A DNA stretch of 64,000 bases from Micromonospora sp. C95 (GCF_018070465.1 NZ_JAGPXT010000007.1:1-64000), one strand, 5' to 3'. Shown: positions 27,827 to 36,393, numbered from the stretch's first letter. Notes: generated by a model from the sequence alone, not told the origin. Numbers and translations: made by a program.

Positions 27827-28630
27827 TCAGCGCCTGCGTTCCTGGTCGGTCGGCGGGTGGCCGTCGGACCAGACGCTGCGGTAGATGGTGCCCCGCCCCT
27901 CAGGGTCGGGCACCCCGACGGGTGTGGAGTCGGTCAGGCCGGCACCGCTGTCGTTGGACCGCAGTCCGCCGGCTCGGCGGGAGCGGCGCAACCGGGTGAC
28001 GACGAACCAGACGATGCCAAGTGCCGTGGTGACGATGACCAGATTCTGCAGGATACCGGCGTACCCCTCGACCAGGTGCCAGTTGTCACCGAGCAGGAAG
28101 CCGGCCAGCACGAACGTGGTGTTCCAGATCAGACTGCCCAGCGTGGTGTAGACCGCGAAGGTGAGCAGTGGCATACGTTCCACCCCGGCCGGAATGGAGA
28201 TCATGCTCCGGAAGATCGGGATCATCCGTCCGAAGAAGACGGCCTTGACCCCGTGCCGCAGAAACCATTCCTCGGTCCGGTCGATGTCGCTGAGCTTCAC
28301 CAGCGGCAGCTTCGCCGCGATGGCCCGCGTCCGCTCCCGGCCCAGTGCGGCTCCGATCCAATAGAGCGCGAGCGCTCCGAGCAGCGAACCGAGTGTCGTC
28401 CAGAAGATGGCCCCGATGACACTCATCCGCCCCTGCGCCGCGACGAACCCGGCGAGCGGCAGGATCACCTCGCTGGGAATCGGCGGGAACAGGTTCTCCA
28501 GCGCCACCGCCAGCCCCGCACCCGGGCCACCGAGCCGCTCCACCAGGTCGGTGACGAAACCGACAAGGCCGTCCTCGGGTGGTGCGGACTGGCCGACGAC
28601 CGAGGGTGCGGCGTACCGGACATGCGTCAT
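27827..28630 (-). CDS. DedA-family membrane protein
   Basis: A 267-aa polytopic protein of the DedA/SNARE-associated family. Features are a re-entrant-loop motif ENLFPPIPSEVILPLAGF, a glycine-rich helix LGSLLGALALYWIGAALG and the conserved FFGRMIPIFRSMISIPAG signature. Family members help undecaprenyl-phosphate or lipid flipping and envelope homeostasis. The cytoplasmic C-terminal tail of about 60 residues is basic and variable. ATG at 28630 is taken because residues upstream are unconserved and would run into the promoter region of the divergent nitrilase gene. Confidence 0.87.
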   Translation of the reverse strand: MTHVRYAAPSVVGQSAPPEDGLVGFVTDLVERLGGPGAGLAVALENLFPPIPSEVILPLAGFVAAQGRMSVIGAIFWTTLGSLLGALALYWIGAALGRERTRAIAAKLPLVKLSDIDRTEEWFLRHGVKAVFFGRMIPIFRSMISIPAGVERMPLLTFAVYTTLGSLIWNTTFVLAGFLLGDNWHLVEGYAGILQNLVIVTTALGIVWFVVTRLRRSRRAGGLRSNDSGAGLTDSTPVGVPDPEGRGTIYRSVWSDGHPPTDQERRR

Positions 28631-28710
28631 GACGTACACGCTACGAACCGCACCTGAGAGTCGCCGCACCGGCGTCGACATTTCCGGATGCGCGAGCCTA
28701 AGCTGCGCTG

Positions 28711-29406
28711 GTGTCACGCCCACCACTGACCATCGCCGTCGCTCAGCCCCGGTGCGTGTCGTACGCGGTGGAGACGAACGTGGCAGCACACGCAGCGGTG
28801 GTCCGCGCCGCTGCGGCCCGGGTGGTGATCTTCCCGGAGCTGTCGCTCACCGGCTACGAACTCGATGCCGCGCCGGTCGACCCGTCGGATCCCCGGCTCG
28901 CGCCGCTGGTCGCCGCGTGCATGGCGGCGGGGACGCTCGCACTGGTCGGCGCACCGGTGGCCGGCGAGCACATCGCCACCCTCGCGGTGGACGGCACCGG
29001 GGCCCGGGTCGCGTACCGCAAGATGTGGCTCGGCGACGTCGAGGCCCGCCGGTTCCGCCCGGGACCGACACCGGTCGTGCTGGACGTCGACGGCTGGCGG
29101 ATCGGCCTGGCGATCTGCAAGGACACCGGGGTCGTGGCACACGCGGAACGCACCTGTGCTGCCGGCGTCGACGTGTACGCCGCCTCGATCGTCGACGCCG
29201 CCGCTCAGGCGCACGTGCCGGATCAGCGGGCGGCGCGGATCTGCACCACCCACCGGGTCGTGGTCGCGGTCGCCAGCTTCGCCGGCTCCACCGGTGGCGG
29301 CTACGCCGAGGCAGCCGGACGGTCGACGATCTGGGCGTCGGACGGGTCGGTTCTCGCCCGCGCCGGGACCGCACCGGGTGAGTTCGTCCGGACCACCCTG
29401 AGCTGA
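28711..29406 (+). CDS. Carbon-nitrogen hydrolase (nitrilase superfamily)
   Basis: A 231-aa hydrolase with the full nitrilase triad: Glu43 (VVIFPELSLTGYEL), Lys104 (AYRKMWLG) and Cys136 (RIGLAICKDTG). It is somewhat shorter than typical amidases (about 260-280), mostly at the C-terminus, but the fold's core strands are present. It should cleave a non-peptide C-N bond (amide or carbamoyl); the substrate is unknown. GTG start. It is divergent from dedA and converges on the kinase gene. Confidence 0.87.
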   Translation: MSRPPLTIAVAQPRCVSYAVETNVAAHAAVVRAAAARVVIFPELSLTGYELDAAPVDPSDPRLAPLVAACMAAGTLALVGAPVAGEHIATLAVDGTGARVAYRKMWLGDVEARRFRPGPTPVVLDVDGWRIGLAICKDTGVVAHAERTCAAGVDVYAASIVDAAAQAHVPDQRAARICTTHRVVVAVASFAGSTGGGYAEAAGRSTIWASDGSVLARAGTAPGEFVRTTLS

Positions 29407-29439
29407 CCCCGATCGCCCGGCGCCGCCGGCCGGGGCCAG

Positions 29440-30978
29440 TCACTCCTCCGGCAGGCTCGCCTCGAACCGGTCCAGCACGTCGTCCACCCGGTCGGCGAAG
29501 TCGGCGGGAAGCCGACCGCGGTCCACCTCGTCGTCGAGCCGCTTCCGCAGATCCTCCACTCGCTTCTCCTGGTCCTTCGACCCGCTCACGACCAGATCGG
29601 TCAGCTCCTTCCGTAGCCGGTCGGCGGCCTTCCGCTCGATCTCGCCGGTGAGCTGTGCCTCGGTGAGCAACGCGACGAGTTCGACCGTCGCCCGTCGCAG
29701 GCTCACCGGCTCCGGCGGGTTGGCCGGCGATGTCGCGGCGGGTCGTGGTGAGGCGGGCGCGGTGGCGGTCGGCCGGTCGGCCGAGGGCGTGGTGGGGGCC
29801 GCCGTCGGCTGCTCGTCGCTGCGGTCGCCGAGGACGAGCGCCGCGCCCAGGCCCAGGAGCAGGACCAGCGCGAACGTGACGAGCGCGCCCGCCGGCGGGC
29901 CGGTACGCCCGCGCCGGCCCGGCGGCCGTCCGGGTGCCGGCCGGCTGCGGGTACGCAGTGGTCCACGAGTCGCGGATCGTGGTGCGATGCCGGACACGAC
30001 GGTCGTCGGGCGGTTCGCCGGCTCGATCAGGGTCGGTGGATGGTGGCGCACCGGCCGGGTGACCTCCGTCGGCTGCTGCCCACCGCCGCCGACGGCCGAT
30101 CCGGTGACCGGTCCGTCGACCGTGACCGGTGCCGCCGGGCCGGTGGCGGCGGCACGGAACCGGGTGGCCAGTCGTCCGGCCGTGGGACGTCGTTCCGGAT
30201 CAGGGTGGAGGCAGGCCAGCACCAGTTCGGCCAGGTCTGCCGGCAGGCCGGGCACCCGCGGCGGCGCCACGGCCGGTCGGTCGGCATGCACCCGGACGGC
30301 ATCCGGCCAGCTGCGCACGGGCAGCGGCACGTCACCGGTGAGAGCGCGGTACAGCAGCGCGCCGAGGGCGTACACATCGCTGGCCGGGTGGGGCGGGTCG
30401 GCGCTCAACCGTTCCGGCGCGAGATAGGCGGGCGTACCCATCAGGGCGCCGCCGGCCGGTCGCACACCGGGCGTGGGCGCCCCGGCGAGTGCGGCGATGC
30501 CGAAATCGAGCACCTTGGCACCGTTGTCGGTGAGCATGACGTTACCCGGCTTGATGTCGCAGTGCACCACGCCGAGGCGGTGCGCGGCAGCCAGGGCGCT
30601 GGCCACGTCGGCGGCCATCCGCAGGGCCGGCCGCCAGGGCAGCGGGCCGTCGGCCAGCCGGTCGGCGAGATTACGCCCGTCGACCAGCTCCATCACCAGG
30701 TACGGCACGACGCTGCCGTCGGTCAGTGCCGCCTCGCCGTAGTCGTACACCTGGGTCACGTGCGGGTGGGCCAGGCGTGCCGCCGCGCGGGCCTCCCGCC
30801 GCAGGGTGGCTCGCAAATCCGGGTCGACGGCGAACGTCCCGGCGAGGACCTTCACCGCGACCGACCGGCCCAGGACCTCGTCGTCGGCGCGCCACACCTC
30901 GGACATTCCGCCGAGGCCGACGCGGTCGTGCAGCACGTAGCGGTCGTGCAACCGCAGGCTGGGGGTGAACGGCGACAT
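29440..30978 (-). CDS. Membrane Ser/Thr protein kinase (PknB-like)
   Basis: A 512-aa Hanks-type kinase. The kinase domain (about 10-270) has glycine loop VGLGGMSEVWRA, Lys43 (VAVKVLAG), catalytic loop VVHCDIKPGNVML, DFG (VLDFGIAAL) and activation-segment APERL. A Pro/Thr/Arg-rich juxtamembrane stretch leads to one membrane helix (GALVTFALVLLLGLGAALVLG, about 365-385). The external part is an Ala/Pro linker followed by a charged helical region, with no PASTA repeats, so the external signal differs from PknB's. ATG at 30978 gives the conserved start. Likely phosphorylates regulators or division proteins. Confidence 0.9.
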   Translation of the reverse strand: MSPFTPSLRLHDRYVLHDRVGLGGMSEVWRADDEVLGRSVAVKVLAGTFAVDPDLRATLRREARAAARLAHPHVTQVYDYGEAALTDGSVVPYLVMELVDGRNLADRLADGPLPWRPALRMAADVASALAAAHRLGVVHCDIKPGNVMLTDNGAKVLDFGIAALAGAPTPGVRPAGGALMGTPAYLAPERLSADPPHPASDVYALGALLYRALTGDVPLPVRSWPDAVRVHADRPAVAPPRVPGLPADLAELVLACLHPDPERRPTAGRLATRFRAAATGPAAPVTVDGPVTGSAVGGGGQQPTEVTRPVRHHPPTLIEPANRPTTVVSGIAPRSATRGPLRTRSRPAPGRPPGRRGRTGPPAGALVTFALVLLLGLGAALVLGDRSDEQPTAAPTTPSADRPTATAPASPRPAATSPANPPEPVSLRRATVELVALLTEAQLTGEIERKAADRLRKELTDLVVSGSKDQEKRVEDLRKRLDDEVDRGRLPADFADRVDDVLDRFEASLPEE

Positions 30979-31022
30979 GGGCTTCCAGTGTGCCCGCTGC
31001 ACCACCCGGCGCACCACCCGCC

Positions 31023-31229
31023 CTACGTACCGCAGGCGGGCGGGGCGGGCACGGGACGGGGCTGAATCTGGTCGGCGAGCCGGCGCAGCGCCCCGGCGGC
31101 GAGCCGGCGGGTGGCCACCAGCCGCTCCGGCCGGGGTACGTCGGGTCGGACCGGCGCGTCCGGGCGGGCGGACATGACGTGGCGGGTGACCGCGTCTACG
31201 GCCATGACGAAGCCGCTGGACTGTTCCAT
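31023..31229 (-). CDS. Small hypothetical protein in operon with LacI regulator
   Basis: A 68-aa protein starting MEQSSGFVMAVDAVTRHVMS, basic in its C-terminal half (RRLAAGALRRLADQIQPRP). Its start lies 2 nt beyond the LacI-family stop and is preceded by GAGGAG, so it is translationally linked to that gene. I recognise no domain; no signal peptide or membrane helix is visible. Confidence 0.55.
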   Translation of the reverse strand: MEQSSGFVMAVDAVTRHVMSARPDAPVRPDVPRPERLVATRRLAAGALRRLADQIQPRPVPAPPACGT

Positions 31230-31231
31230 GG

Positions 31232-32287
31232 TCAACTCCTCGGGACCGGTCCGGAGCTGCTCCGGACGATGAGCGTGGTGGGTAGCAGGATCTGGCCCGC
31301 AGCGGCGTCCGTGGGCGGGTCGAGGAGCAGCGTGGCGGCGCTTCGGCCCTTCGCCTCGCCGGGCTGGCGGATGGTGGTCAGGCCGGCCGGGGTGGCCTCG
31401 GCGATGTCGTCGAAGCCGGTCACGGAGACGCCCCGCCCCCACTCGCCGTCGGCACGCAGGACGTCGAGCGCGCCGAGGGCGAGCACGTCGGAACAGGCCA
31501 GCACCGCGGTGGGCGGTTCGGGTAGGTGCGTCAGCGCGCCGACCGCGGCGGCACCCGCGGCTCGGGTGTTGTCGGTCGCGGTGAGCACGGTCAGATCCGG
31601 CCAGGCGACCCCGGCCGCTGCGAAGGCGTCGGCGAAGCCGGCAAGTCGATCCCGGGTGGTGGGGTGCGGCACGTCGGCCACGTCGGCGACCAGCAGCGGC
31701 CCGGCTGGCGCGTCGGGCAGCACGTCGTGGCCGAGCAGGGCGACCTTCCGGTGGCCGAGGGTGATCAGGTGTGCTGCGGCGGACCGGGCGGCGGACCGCT
31801 CGTCGATGCCGACCCAGAGGTCGTCGGCCCGAGGACGCGAGGAGGTGGTGACAAAGGGCAGGCCGCGACCGCGGATCGTGTCGAGGATGCCCTCCTCGTC
31901 GTCGGCGCAGTAGACGCAGAACCCGTCGACGGCGGCGTTCTGCACCGCCGTACGCGCACCGACGGCATCCTCGGGCAGCGGTATCAGCAGCAGGTTGCTG
32001 TCGTGGCGCTCGGCCGCCTCGGCCACCCCGGTGAGGAACCCGAGGGCGAAGGGGTCGGTGAACGCGTACGACAGCCGGGAGGTGAACAGCACCCCGATCG
32101 CGCCGACGACGCCCCGCCGCAACGACCGGGCGGTCGGGTCGGGCCCCGGATAACCCATCTGCCGCGCGGTCTCCAGAATGCGCTGGCGCAGCTGTGGTGA
32201 GAGCTGGTCGGGCCGACCGTAGGCGTTGGAGACCGTGCTGCGCGAAACCCCGACCGCCTCAGCCACCGCCCGCAACGTCGGCTTCAC
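31232..32287 (-). CDS. LacI-family transcriptional regulator
   Basis: A 351-aa repressor. The N-terminal HTH has the LacI pattern LRAVAEAVGVSRSTVSNAYGRPDQLSP followed by the hinge (GYPGPDPTARSLRRG). The periplasmic-binding-protein-like effector domain covers about residues 62-345, with SxxxxxGRRVALLGHD-like strands (LGHRKVALLGHDVL) and GVSVTGFDDIAEATPAGLTT near the C-terminus, so it should bind a sugar-like effector. Two perfect palindromes directly upstream (32302-32332) suggest autoregulation. No sugar transporter is adjacent; its targets may be elsewhere. Confidence 0.92.
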   Translation of the reverse strand: MKPTLRAVAEAVGVSRSTVSNAYGRPDQLSPQLRQRILETARQMGYPGPDPTARSLRRGVVGAIGVLFTSRLSYAFTDPFALGFLTGVAEAAERHDSNLLLIPLPEDAVGARTAVQNAAVDGFCVYCADDEEGILDTIRGRGLPFVTTSSRPRADDLWVGIDERSAARSAAAHLITLGHRKVALLGHDVLPDAPAGPLLVADVADVPHPTTRDRLAGFADAFAAAGVAWPDLTVLTATDNTRAAGAAAVGALTHLPEPPTAVLACSDVLALGALDVLRADGEWGRGVSVTGFDDIAEATPAGLTTIRQPGEAKGRSAATLLLDPPTDAAAGQILLPTTLIVRSSSGPVPRS

Positions 32288-32301
32288 CCGGCACCCCCCT
32301 T

Positions 32302-32332
32302 CTGGATCGATCCAGCAACTGGATCGATCCAG
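32302..32332 (-). promoter_or_regulatory. tandem LacI-type operators
   Basis: The perfect 14-bp palindrome CTGGATCGATCCAG occurs twice (32302-32315 and 32319-32332), 17 bp centre to centre, 15 bp upstream of the LacI-family start. The central CG and dyad form are typical of LacI-family operators; this is very likely the autoregulatory site. Confidence 0.78.
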
Positions 32333-32408
32333 ACACTAACCCCCACTCCCCCACCCGTCAACACCCTCACCCCTCACCCCACACCCACCCCGCCAGCCCA
32401 GGCCTGCG

Positions 32409-32476
32409 GATCTTGCACTTTTCGTCGCCACAAAGCTCGACAAATAGGGTATATCGACGACCAAAAGTGCAAGATC
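32409..32476. repeat. intergenic palindrome, GATC-TG-AC-TTTT family (copy 3)
   Basis: Perfect 14-bp arms GATCTTGCACTTTT (32409-32422) and AAAAGTGCAAGATC (32463-32476). The arms are extended inward by CGTCG paired to CGACG with a short bulge, leaving an AT-richer 30-nt centre. It lies 48 bp past the stop of the Scr1-like gene on the reverse strand. The sequence is related to copies at 10727 and 20412. Confidence 0.68.
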
Positions 32477-32524
32477 GACGAAGAAGACGGGGTGTGGCTG
32501 GCTAGGTGCGCGACGGGTTTGTGG

Positions 32525-33406
32525 TTAGTGGGGGGCTAGGTCGGCGATCATCCGTTCGAGGATCTCCGGGGTGCGCTCCGGCGGCTCGGCCTCGACGCAG
32601 AGCCGCTCCATGGCCACCGCGTAGAAGTCGAGATCCTCGCGCTTGTCCAGGTAGATGGCACTTGTCAACTGCTCGATGTACACGATGTCGGGGAGGTCCT
32701 GGTCGCCGAAGCGCAGAATGGTGAACGCGCCACCGGCCGCGGCGTGCCCGCCGGCGGCGAACGGGATCACCTGAAGCCGGACGTTGGGCGTACGGGTCGC
32801 CTTTAGCAGCGCCTCGAGTTGGCCGCGCATCACCTCCGGGCCACCGATCGGCCGGCGCAGCGCCGCCTCGTCGACGACCGCCCACAGGCGCGGTGGGCGC
32901 GGCCGGGCCAACAGCTCCTGTCGGCGCATCCGCAGATCCACCCGACGGTCGATCTCCTCGGGACCGGCCGTGCTGTGACCGAGCAGCACCACCGCCCGGG
33001 CGTACTCCGGGGTCTGCAACAGGCCCGGGACGAACTGGACCTCGTAGCTGCGGATGAGCGCGGCCGCGGCCTCCAGCCCGAGGTACGACTGGAACCACGA
33101 CGGCAGCACGTCGCCGTACCGGTGCCACCAGCCCGGGTTGTTCGCGTCGCGGGCCAGTTTGAGCAACGCCGCGCGCTCCTGCTCGGCGGTGACGCCGTAG
33201 AGCGTGAGCAGGTCGGCGACGTCGCGTTCCTTGAAGCCGACCCGACCCAGTTCCATCCGACTGATCTTCGATTCGGAGGATCGGATCTCCCAGCCGGCGC
33301 TCTCCCGGGAGACGCCCCGCGATTCCCGCAGGCGTCGCAGTTGCGCACCCAGCAGCATCCGCAGCACGGTCGGGCCGGCCGCCGGCCCCTCCTCGGCGGA
33401 AACCAT
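32525..33406 (-). CDS. Scr1-family XRE regulator (HTH plus DUF5753)
   Basis: A 293-aa DNA-binding protein. The N-terminal XRE HTH is at about residues 15-75 (LLGAQLRRLRESRGVSRES, SESKISRMELGRVG, KERDVADLLTLYGV). A DUF5753 domain follows (about 100-280; WFQSYLGLEAAAALIRSYE, FVPGLLQTPEYARAV, VDEAALRRPIGG and IVYIEQLTSAIYLDKREDL are characteristic). Scr1/WhiJ-type regulators are usually encoded next to a small DUF397 protein, as here, and influence development or antibiotic production. ATG at 33406 is used; a GTG two codons earlier is possible. Confidence 0.9.
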   Translation of the reverse strand: MVSAEEGPAAGPTVLRMLLGAQLRRLRESRGVSRESAGWEIRSSESKISRMELGRVGFKERDVADLLTLYGVTAEQERAALLKLARDANNPGWWHRYGDVLPSWFQSYLGLEAAAALIRSYEVQFVPGLLQTPEYARAVVLLGHSTAGPEEIDRRVDLRMRRQELLARPRPPRLWAVVDEAALRRPIGGPEVMRGQLEALLKATRTPNVRLQVIPFAAGGHAAAGGAFTILRFGDQDLPDIVYIEQLTSAIYLDKREDLDFYAVAMERLCVEAEPPERTPEILERMIADLAPH

Positions 33407-33544
33407 GGTCACCTACCGTCCTCCGCATGCCGTCAGCGGCCGAACCGGTGGACCGACTCGACCGACGTGTAAGCATGCCATGAACCATCAGTGAGGTGAA
33501 CCGCCCATCCCGTGCGGGACGAATCCCGTCGATGGGATGTGGGG

Positions 33545-33784
33545 TCAGCCGATCAGGTGATCGAAGTCACCGTCCCGGGCGCCGAGCACGAACGCGGCGA
33601 TCTCGTCCACCGTGTAGATCAACGCGGGTCCGTCCGGGTGCCGGGAGTTACGCAGGGCGATGCCGGCACCACCGGGCAGTTCCGCCAGCTCGACACAGTT
33701 TCCACTGGGATTGCTGCGCCGGCTCTTCTGCCAGGCGAGGGGAGGCAAGTGGTCAACGGGTACACCGTTTGGCGGCTGCTGCAT
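33545..33784 (-). CDS. DUF397 domain protein, partner of the Scr1-like regulator
   Basis: A 79-aa protein with the DUF397 pattern: LAWQKSRRSNPSGNCVELAE, then ALRNSRHPDGPALIYTVDEI and AFVLGARDGDFDHL. In Streptomyces whiJ-like loci, a DUF397 protein binds or modulates its adjacent XRE regulator (known of the family). It lies 138 bp upstream of the regulator on the same strand. ATG at 33784 gives the expected length; upstream in-frame codons are not conserved. Confidence 0.87.
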   Translation of the reverse strand: MQQPPNGVPVDHLPPLAWQKSRRSNPSGNCVELAELPGGAGIALRNSRHPDGPALIYTVDEIAAFVLGARDGDFDHLIG

Positions 33785-33863
33785 GAGGGGCTTCTGTTCT
33801 CTCCGATTGGCGCCGGTGCCGTGGGAGGAGCGGTAGCGGCTTGAGGGGCGGCGTCGGCTCGTT

Positions 33864-33894
33864 ATGCACGTGCATCTGCTATTGCATCTGCAAT
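33864..33894 (-). promoter_or_regulatory. palindromic operator-like elements upstream of the DUF397 gene
   Basis: In an AT-richer stretch 80-110 bp before the DUF397 start there are a 12-bp perfect palindrome ATGCACGTGCAT (33864-33875), a tandem TGCATCTGC (33871 and 33883) and a dyad ATTGCA-TC-TGCAAT (33881-33894). TGCA recurs throughout. These are plausible binding sites for the Scr1-type regulator. Confidence 0.45.
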
Positions 33895-34037
33895 GGACAC
33901 CGGGGATGATAACGCACAAGCGTGACGCCTACTGCGCACGCTCTGTCCCGCGAACCTGACGACCATCAGGGGAAACGAGGTGTCTGGCAGCGTCCGCCGT
34001 TCGACGCCGGGCGTGTGTCGCGGAGAAGGGAGATGGT

Positions 34038-34685
34038 GTGCCGGATCCGCTGACCGTCGCGTCCGGCATCTGCGCCGCGGGGGCACTGCTCTCCTCCTGG
34101 CAGTTGGGACGCCGGGCCGTGCGGGCCGAGGCGGAGATCGGGCGTCTCCAGGCCGAGCTCACCGCCGAGCGGCACGCCGCCAGCCACGACCCGCTGACCG
34201 GCCTACCGAACCGGCGGGCCTTCTACAGCCTCGCCGCGACGCTGCTCACCGACCGCTCCGGCTGCCACCTGATCGCCGTGGTCTGCGATCTCGACGACTT
34301 CAAGCAGATCAACGACCGGTACGGGCACGCCGCCGGCGATCAGGTACTGGTCAGCGTCGCCCAGCGGCTGGCCACCTTCGCCGGCGACAACCTGGTGGCC
34401 CGCCTCGGCGGCGACGAGTTCGCCGGGCTGCTGGCCAGCCCGACGCTCGACCGACGGTGGATCGACCACGCCACCCGGCGGCTCTACGACATGCTCGCCG
34501 CGCCGATCCCGATGGGTGCCCTCACCCTTCGGGTGACCGCCTCGGTCGGTCTGGCACCCGTGCAGGACAGCCAGCTCACCGAGGCGCTCAACCGTGCCGA
34601 CGCGGCGATGTACGAGGCCAAGGCGCTCGGCAGCGGCCGGCCGGGCCGGGCGTTGCGCGACACCGCGTACCTCGCCGAGTGCTGA
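34038..34685 (+). CDS. GGDEF-domain diguanylate cyclase
   Basis: A 215-aa protein with a short N-terminal hydrophobic segment (LTVASGICAAGALLSSW) and a coiled coil (AEAEIGRLQAELTAERH), then a full GGDEF domain: HDPLTGLPNRRAFY, VVCDLDDFKQINDRYGHAAGD and active-site LGGDEFAGLL. All residues for c-di-GMP synthesis from GTP are present. An allosteric RxxD I-site is not obvious before the GGDEF motif. GTG start with AAGGGAGATG just upstream. No EAL domain or partner gene is adjacent. Confidence 0.91.
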   Translation: MPDPLTVASGICAAGALLSSWQLGRRAVRAEAEIGRLQAELTAERHAASHDPLTGLPNRRAFYSLAATLLTDRSGCHLIAVVCDLDDFKQINDRYGHAAGDQVLVSVAQRLATFAGDNLVARLGGDEFAGLLASPTLDRRWIDHATRRLYDMLAAPIPMGALTLRVTASVGLAPVQDSQLTEALNRADAAMYEAKALGSGRPGRALRDTAYLAEC

Positions 34686-34763
34686 CGTCACCCCGCACCA
34701 TGCGTCGCCGCCCCCCAGGTGGGTACTCCCCCGTGACCAGGCTGGTACGGCGGAGGGAAGATC

Positions 34764-35402
34764 ATGGCTGGCATCCGTGCGCTGGTCCTCAACTGCACCC
34801 TGAAACGCTCTCCCGCCCGGTCCAGCTCCGAGGTGCTGGGCCGGGAGGTGCTCGACGCCCTCGGCGAGCAGGGGGTCACCGGCGAACTGATCCGGGTGGT
34901 GGACCACGACGTCCGCTTCGGTGTCTCCACCGACGAGGGCGATGGGGATGCCTGGCCGCAGCTCCGGGCGAAACTGATGGCCGCACAGATCCTCGTGATC
35001 GCCACGCCGATCTGGCTCGGACAACCGTCGAGCGTGTGCAAGATGGTCCTGGAACGCCTCGACGCCGAGCTCAGCGAGACCGACGACCAGGGCCGGCTGC
35101 TCACCTACGGCAAGGTGGCCGCGGTGGCGGTGGTCGGCAACGAGGACGGCGCGCACCACACGATCGGCCAGGTGCAGCAGGCACTCAACGAGGTCGGCTT
35201 CACCTGCGCGGCGGCCGGCGCGACGTACTGGGTCGGCGAGGCCCTGCACAAGACCGACTACATCGACGCGCGCCCCAAGCCCGACACCACCGGTCGGGCG
35301 ACGAAGGCGCTGGCGCTCAACAGCGCCCACCTGGCGCGACTGCTCGCCGAACAACCGTACCCGCCGCCGGACGCCCGCGCCGCCGCGGTCGGCCCGGCTT
35401 AG
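34764..35402 (+). CDS. Flavodoxin-like NAD(P)H-dependent FMN reductase
   Basis: A 212-aa flavoprotein with flavodoxin-like fold. Residues RALVLNCTLKRSPARSSSEV form the phosphate-binding loop for FMN. ILVIATPIWLGQPSSVCKMV is the typical 'TPIWxGxPSxxxK' motif of the NADPH-dependent FMN reductase/WrbA-type group. KVAAVAVVGNEDGAHHTI follows. Probably a quinone or nitro-compound reductase or detoxifying enzyme. Start with GGAGGGAAG upstream of the ATG. It ends facing the MazF-like gene. Confidence 0.85.
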   Translation: MAGIRALVLNCTLKRSPARSSSEVLGREVLDALGEQGVTGELIRVVDHDVRFGVSTDEGDGDAWPQLRAKLMAAQILVIATPIWLGQPSSVCKMVLERLDAELSETDDQGRLLTYGKVAAVAVVGNEDGAHHTIGQVQQALNEVGFTCAAAGATYWVGEALHKTDYIDARPKPDTTGRATKALALNSAHLARLLAEQPYPPPDARAAAVGPA

Positions 35403-35476
35403 CGGTCCGGCTGAGGCCACCGGCCCGACCCGGTCCAGCAGGCCGGCTGAGGCTGCGGACCGGGCGAGCCGGACGG

Positions 35477-35959
35477 TCAGCGCCAGCCGTACCCGGCGCG
35501 CAGGGCCTGACCCACCCGGTCGAACCGGGCCCGGTCCAACACCGCGCCCTCCCGCCGGATGCTGTCCTCCCGCATGGTCAGCACCCGGTCCAGGCGCACC
35601 CAGCTCGGTCGCCGGTCACGGTCCCAGTCCCCCGGCCCGAGGGCCAGCCAGTGCCGGTCGCCGTGGCGGTCCTGCTGGCTGGAGAGCATCAGCCCGAACA
35701 GGGTCCGGCTGTGCCGGCCCACCACCAGTACCGGCCGGTCCTTGCCCTGCCGGGGGTCGTCCTCGTAGGACACCCAGGTCCAGACGATCTCCCCCGGGTC
35801 GGCCTGCCCGTCGGGCTCCGGGGCGTACGACAACTCGCGGCGCTGCAACGCGCCGACCTGACGCCGTCGCGCGAGCTTCGCCGGGGTGGGCCCGGCCGCG
35901 CGCGGCCTCGGGATCACCGCACCGACACGGGACGCCACACTCCTGAACAGACCTGCCAC
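35477..35959 (-). CDS. PemK/MazF-family toxin-like protein, no adjacent antitoxin
   Basis: A 160-aa protein whose C-terminal 100 residues have the MazF fold pattern: WTWVSYEDDPRQGKDRPVLV (the GxxRPVLV strand with ligand Arg), FGLMLSSQQDR, and SWVRLDRVLTMREDSIRREG. The N-terminal 60 residues are basic and Ala/Pro-rich, an extension common in actinobacterial solitary members. MazF proteins are sequence-specific RNases. No small antitoxin gene is visible on either side, so this may be a domesticated stand-alone enzyme. Confidence 0.8.
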   Translation of the reverse strand: MAGLFRSVASRVGAVIPRPRAAGPTPAKLARRRQVGALQRRELSYAPEPDGQADPGEIVWTWVSYEDDPRQGKDRPVLVVGRHSRTLFGLMLSSQQDRHGDRHWLALGPGDWDRDRRPSWVRLDRVLTMREDSIRREGAVLDRARFDRVGQALRAGYGWR

Positions 35960-36036
35960 GGCGGCAGCCTATCCGCCGTCACCGGTCCCCCGGCCGGCAG
36001 GGAGCGTGCGCGCCCGCGCCGCGTGCCGGTCGCGCC

Positions 36037-36393
36037 TCACCCGACGACCGGGTCGGTGCCACCGCCGGCGGTGGACAGCCGCGCCACCATCTCCTGGAAC
36101 TCGCCGACGGTCACCGTCTCGCGCAGGGTGGCGAAGACGGCCGCGGCCCCGGCAGCCGCCGTACTCTCGTCGACTCCCGCCCGCTCGCCGACCCGGCGCA
36201 GGAAGTCCCCCGGGCCGCCGGGAGACACCGCGTCGGTCAACTCGGCCGGTAGGTACCCGGTCGGGTCGGTCGGCGGCGACCCGGTCATCCGCTCCACCAC
36301 GGTCTGCAGGACCGCACGCGCGACGATGGCCGCGGGTTCGGGCGCCAGCCCGGAACGACGTGACACCGCGGCGACGAACAGCGGAAACCGCAC
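36037..36393 (-). CDS. DUF2267 domain protein
   Basis: A 118-aa acidic helical protein: FPLFVAAVSRRSGLAPEPAA, VLQTVVERMTG, LPAELTDAVSPGGPGDFLRR and VFATLRETVTVGEFQEMVA match the two-repeat DUF2267 family, which often occurs with stress or membrane-protein genes; its function is unknown. The gene sits inside a much longer open frame, but GTG at 36393 with AGGAGG 6 nt upstream gives the family's usual length. Confidence 0.8.
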   Translation of the reverse strand: MRFPLFVAAVSRRSGLAPEPAAIVARAVLQTVVERMTGSPPTDPTGYLPAELTDAVSPGGPGDFLRRVGERAGVDESTAAAGAAAVFATLRETVTVGEFQEMVARLSTAGGGTDPVVG

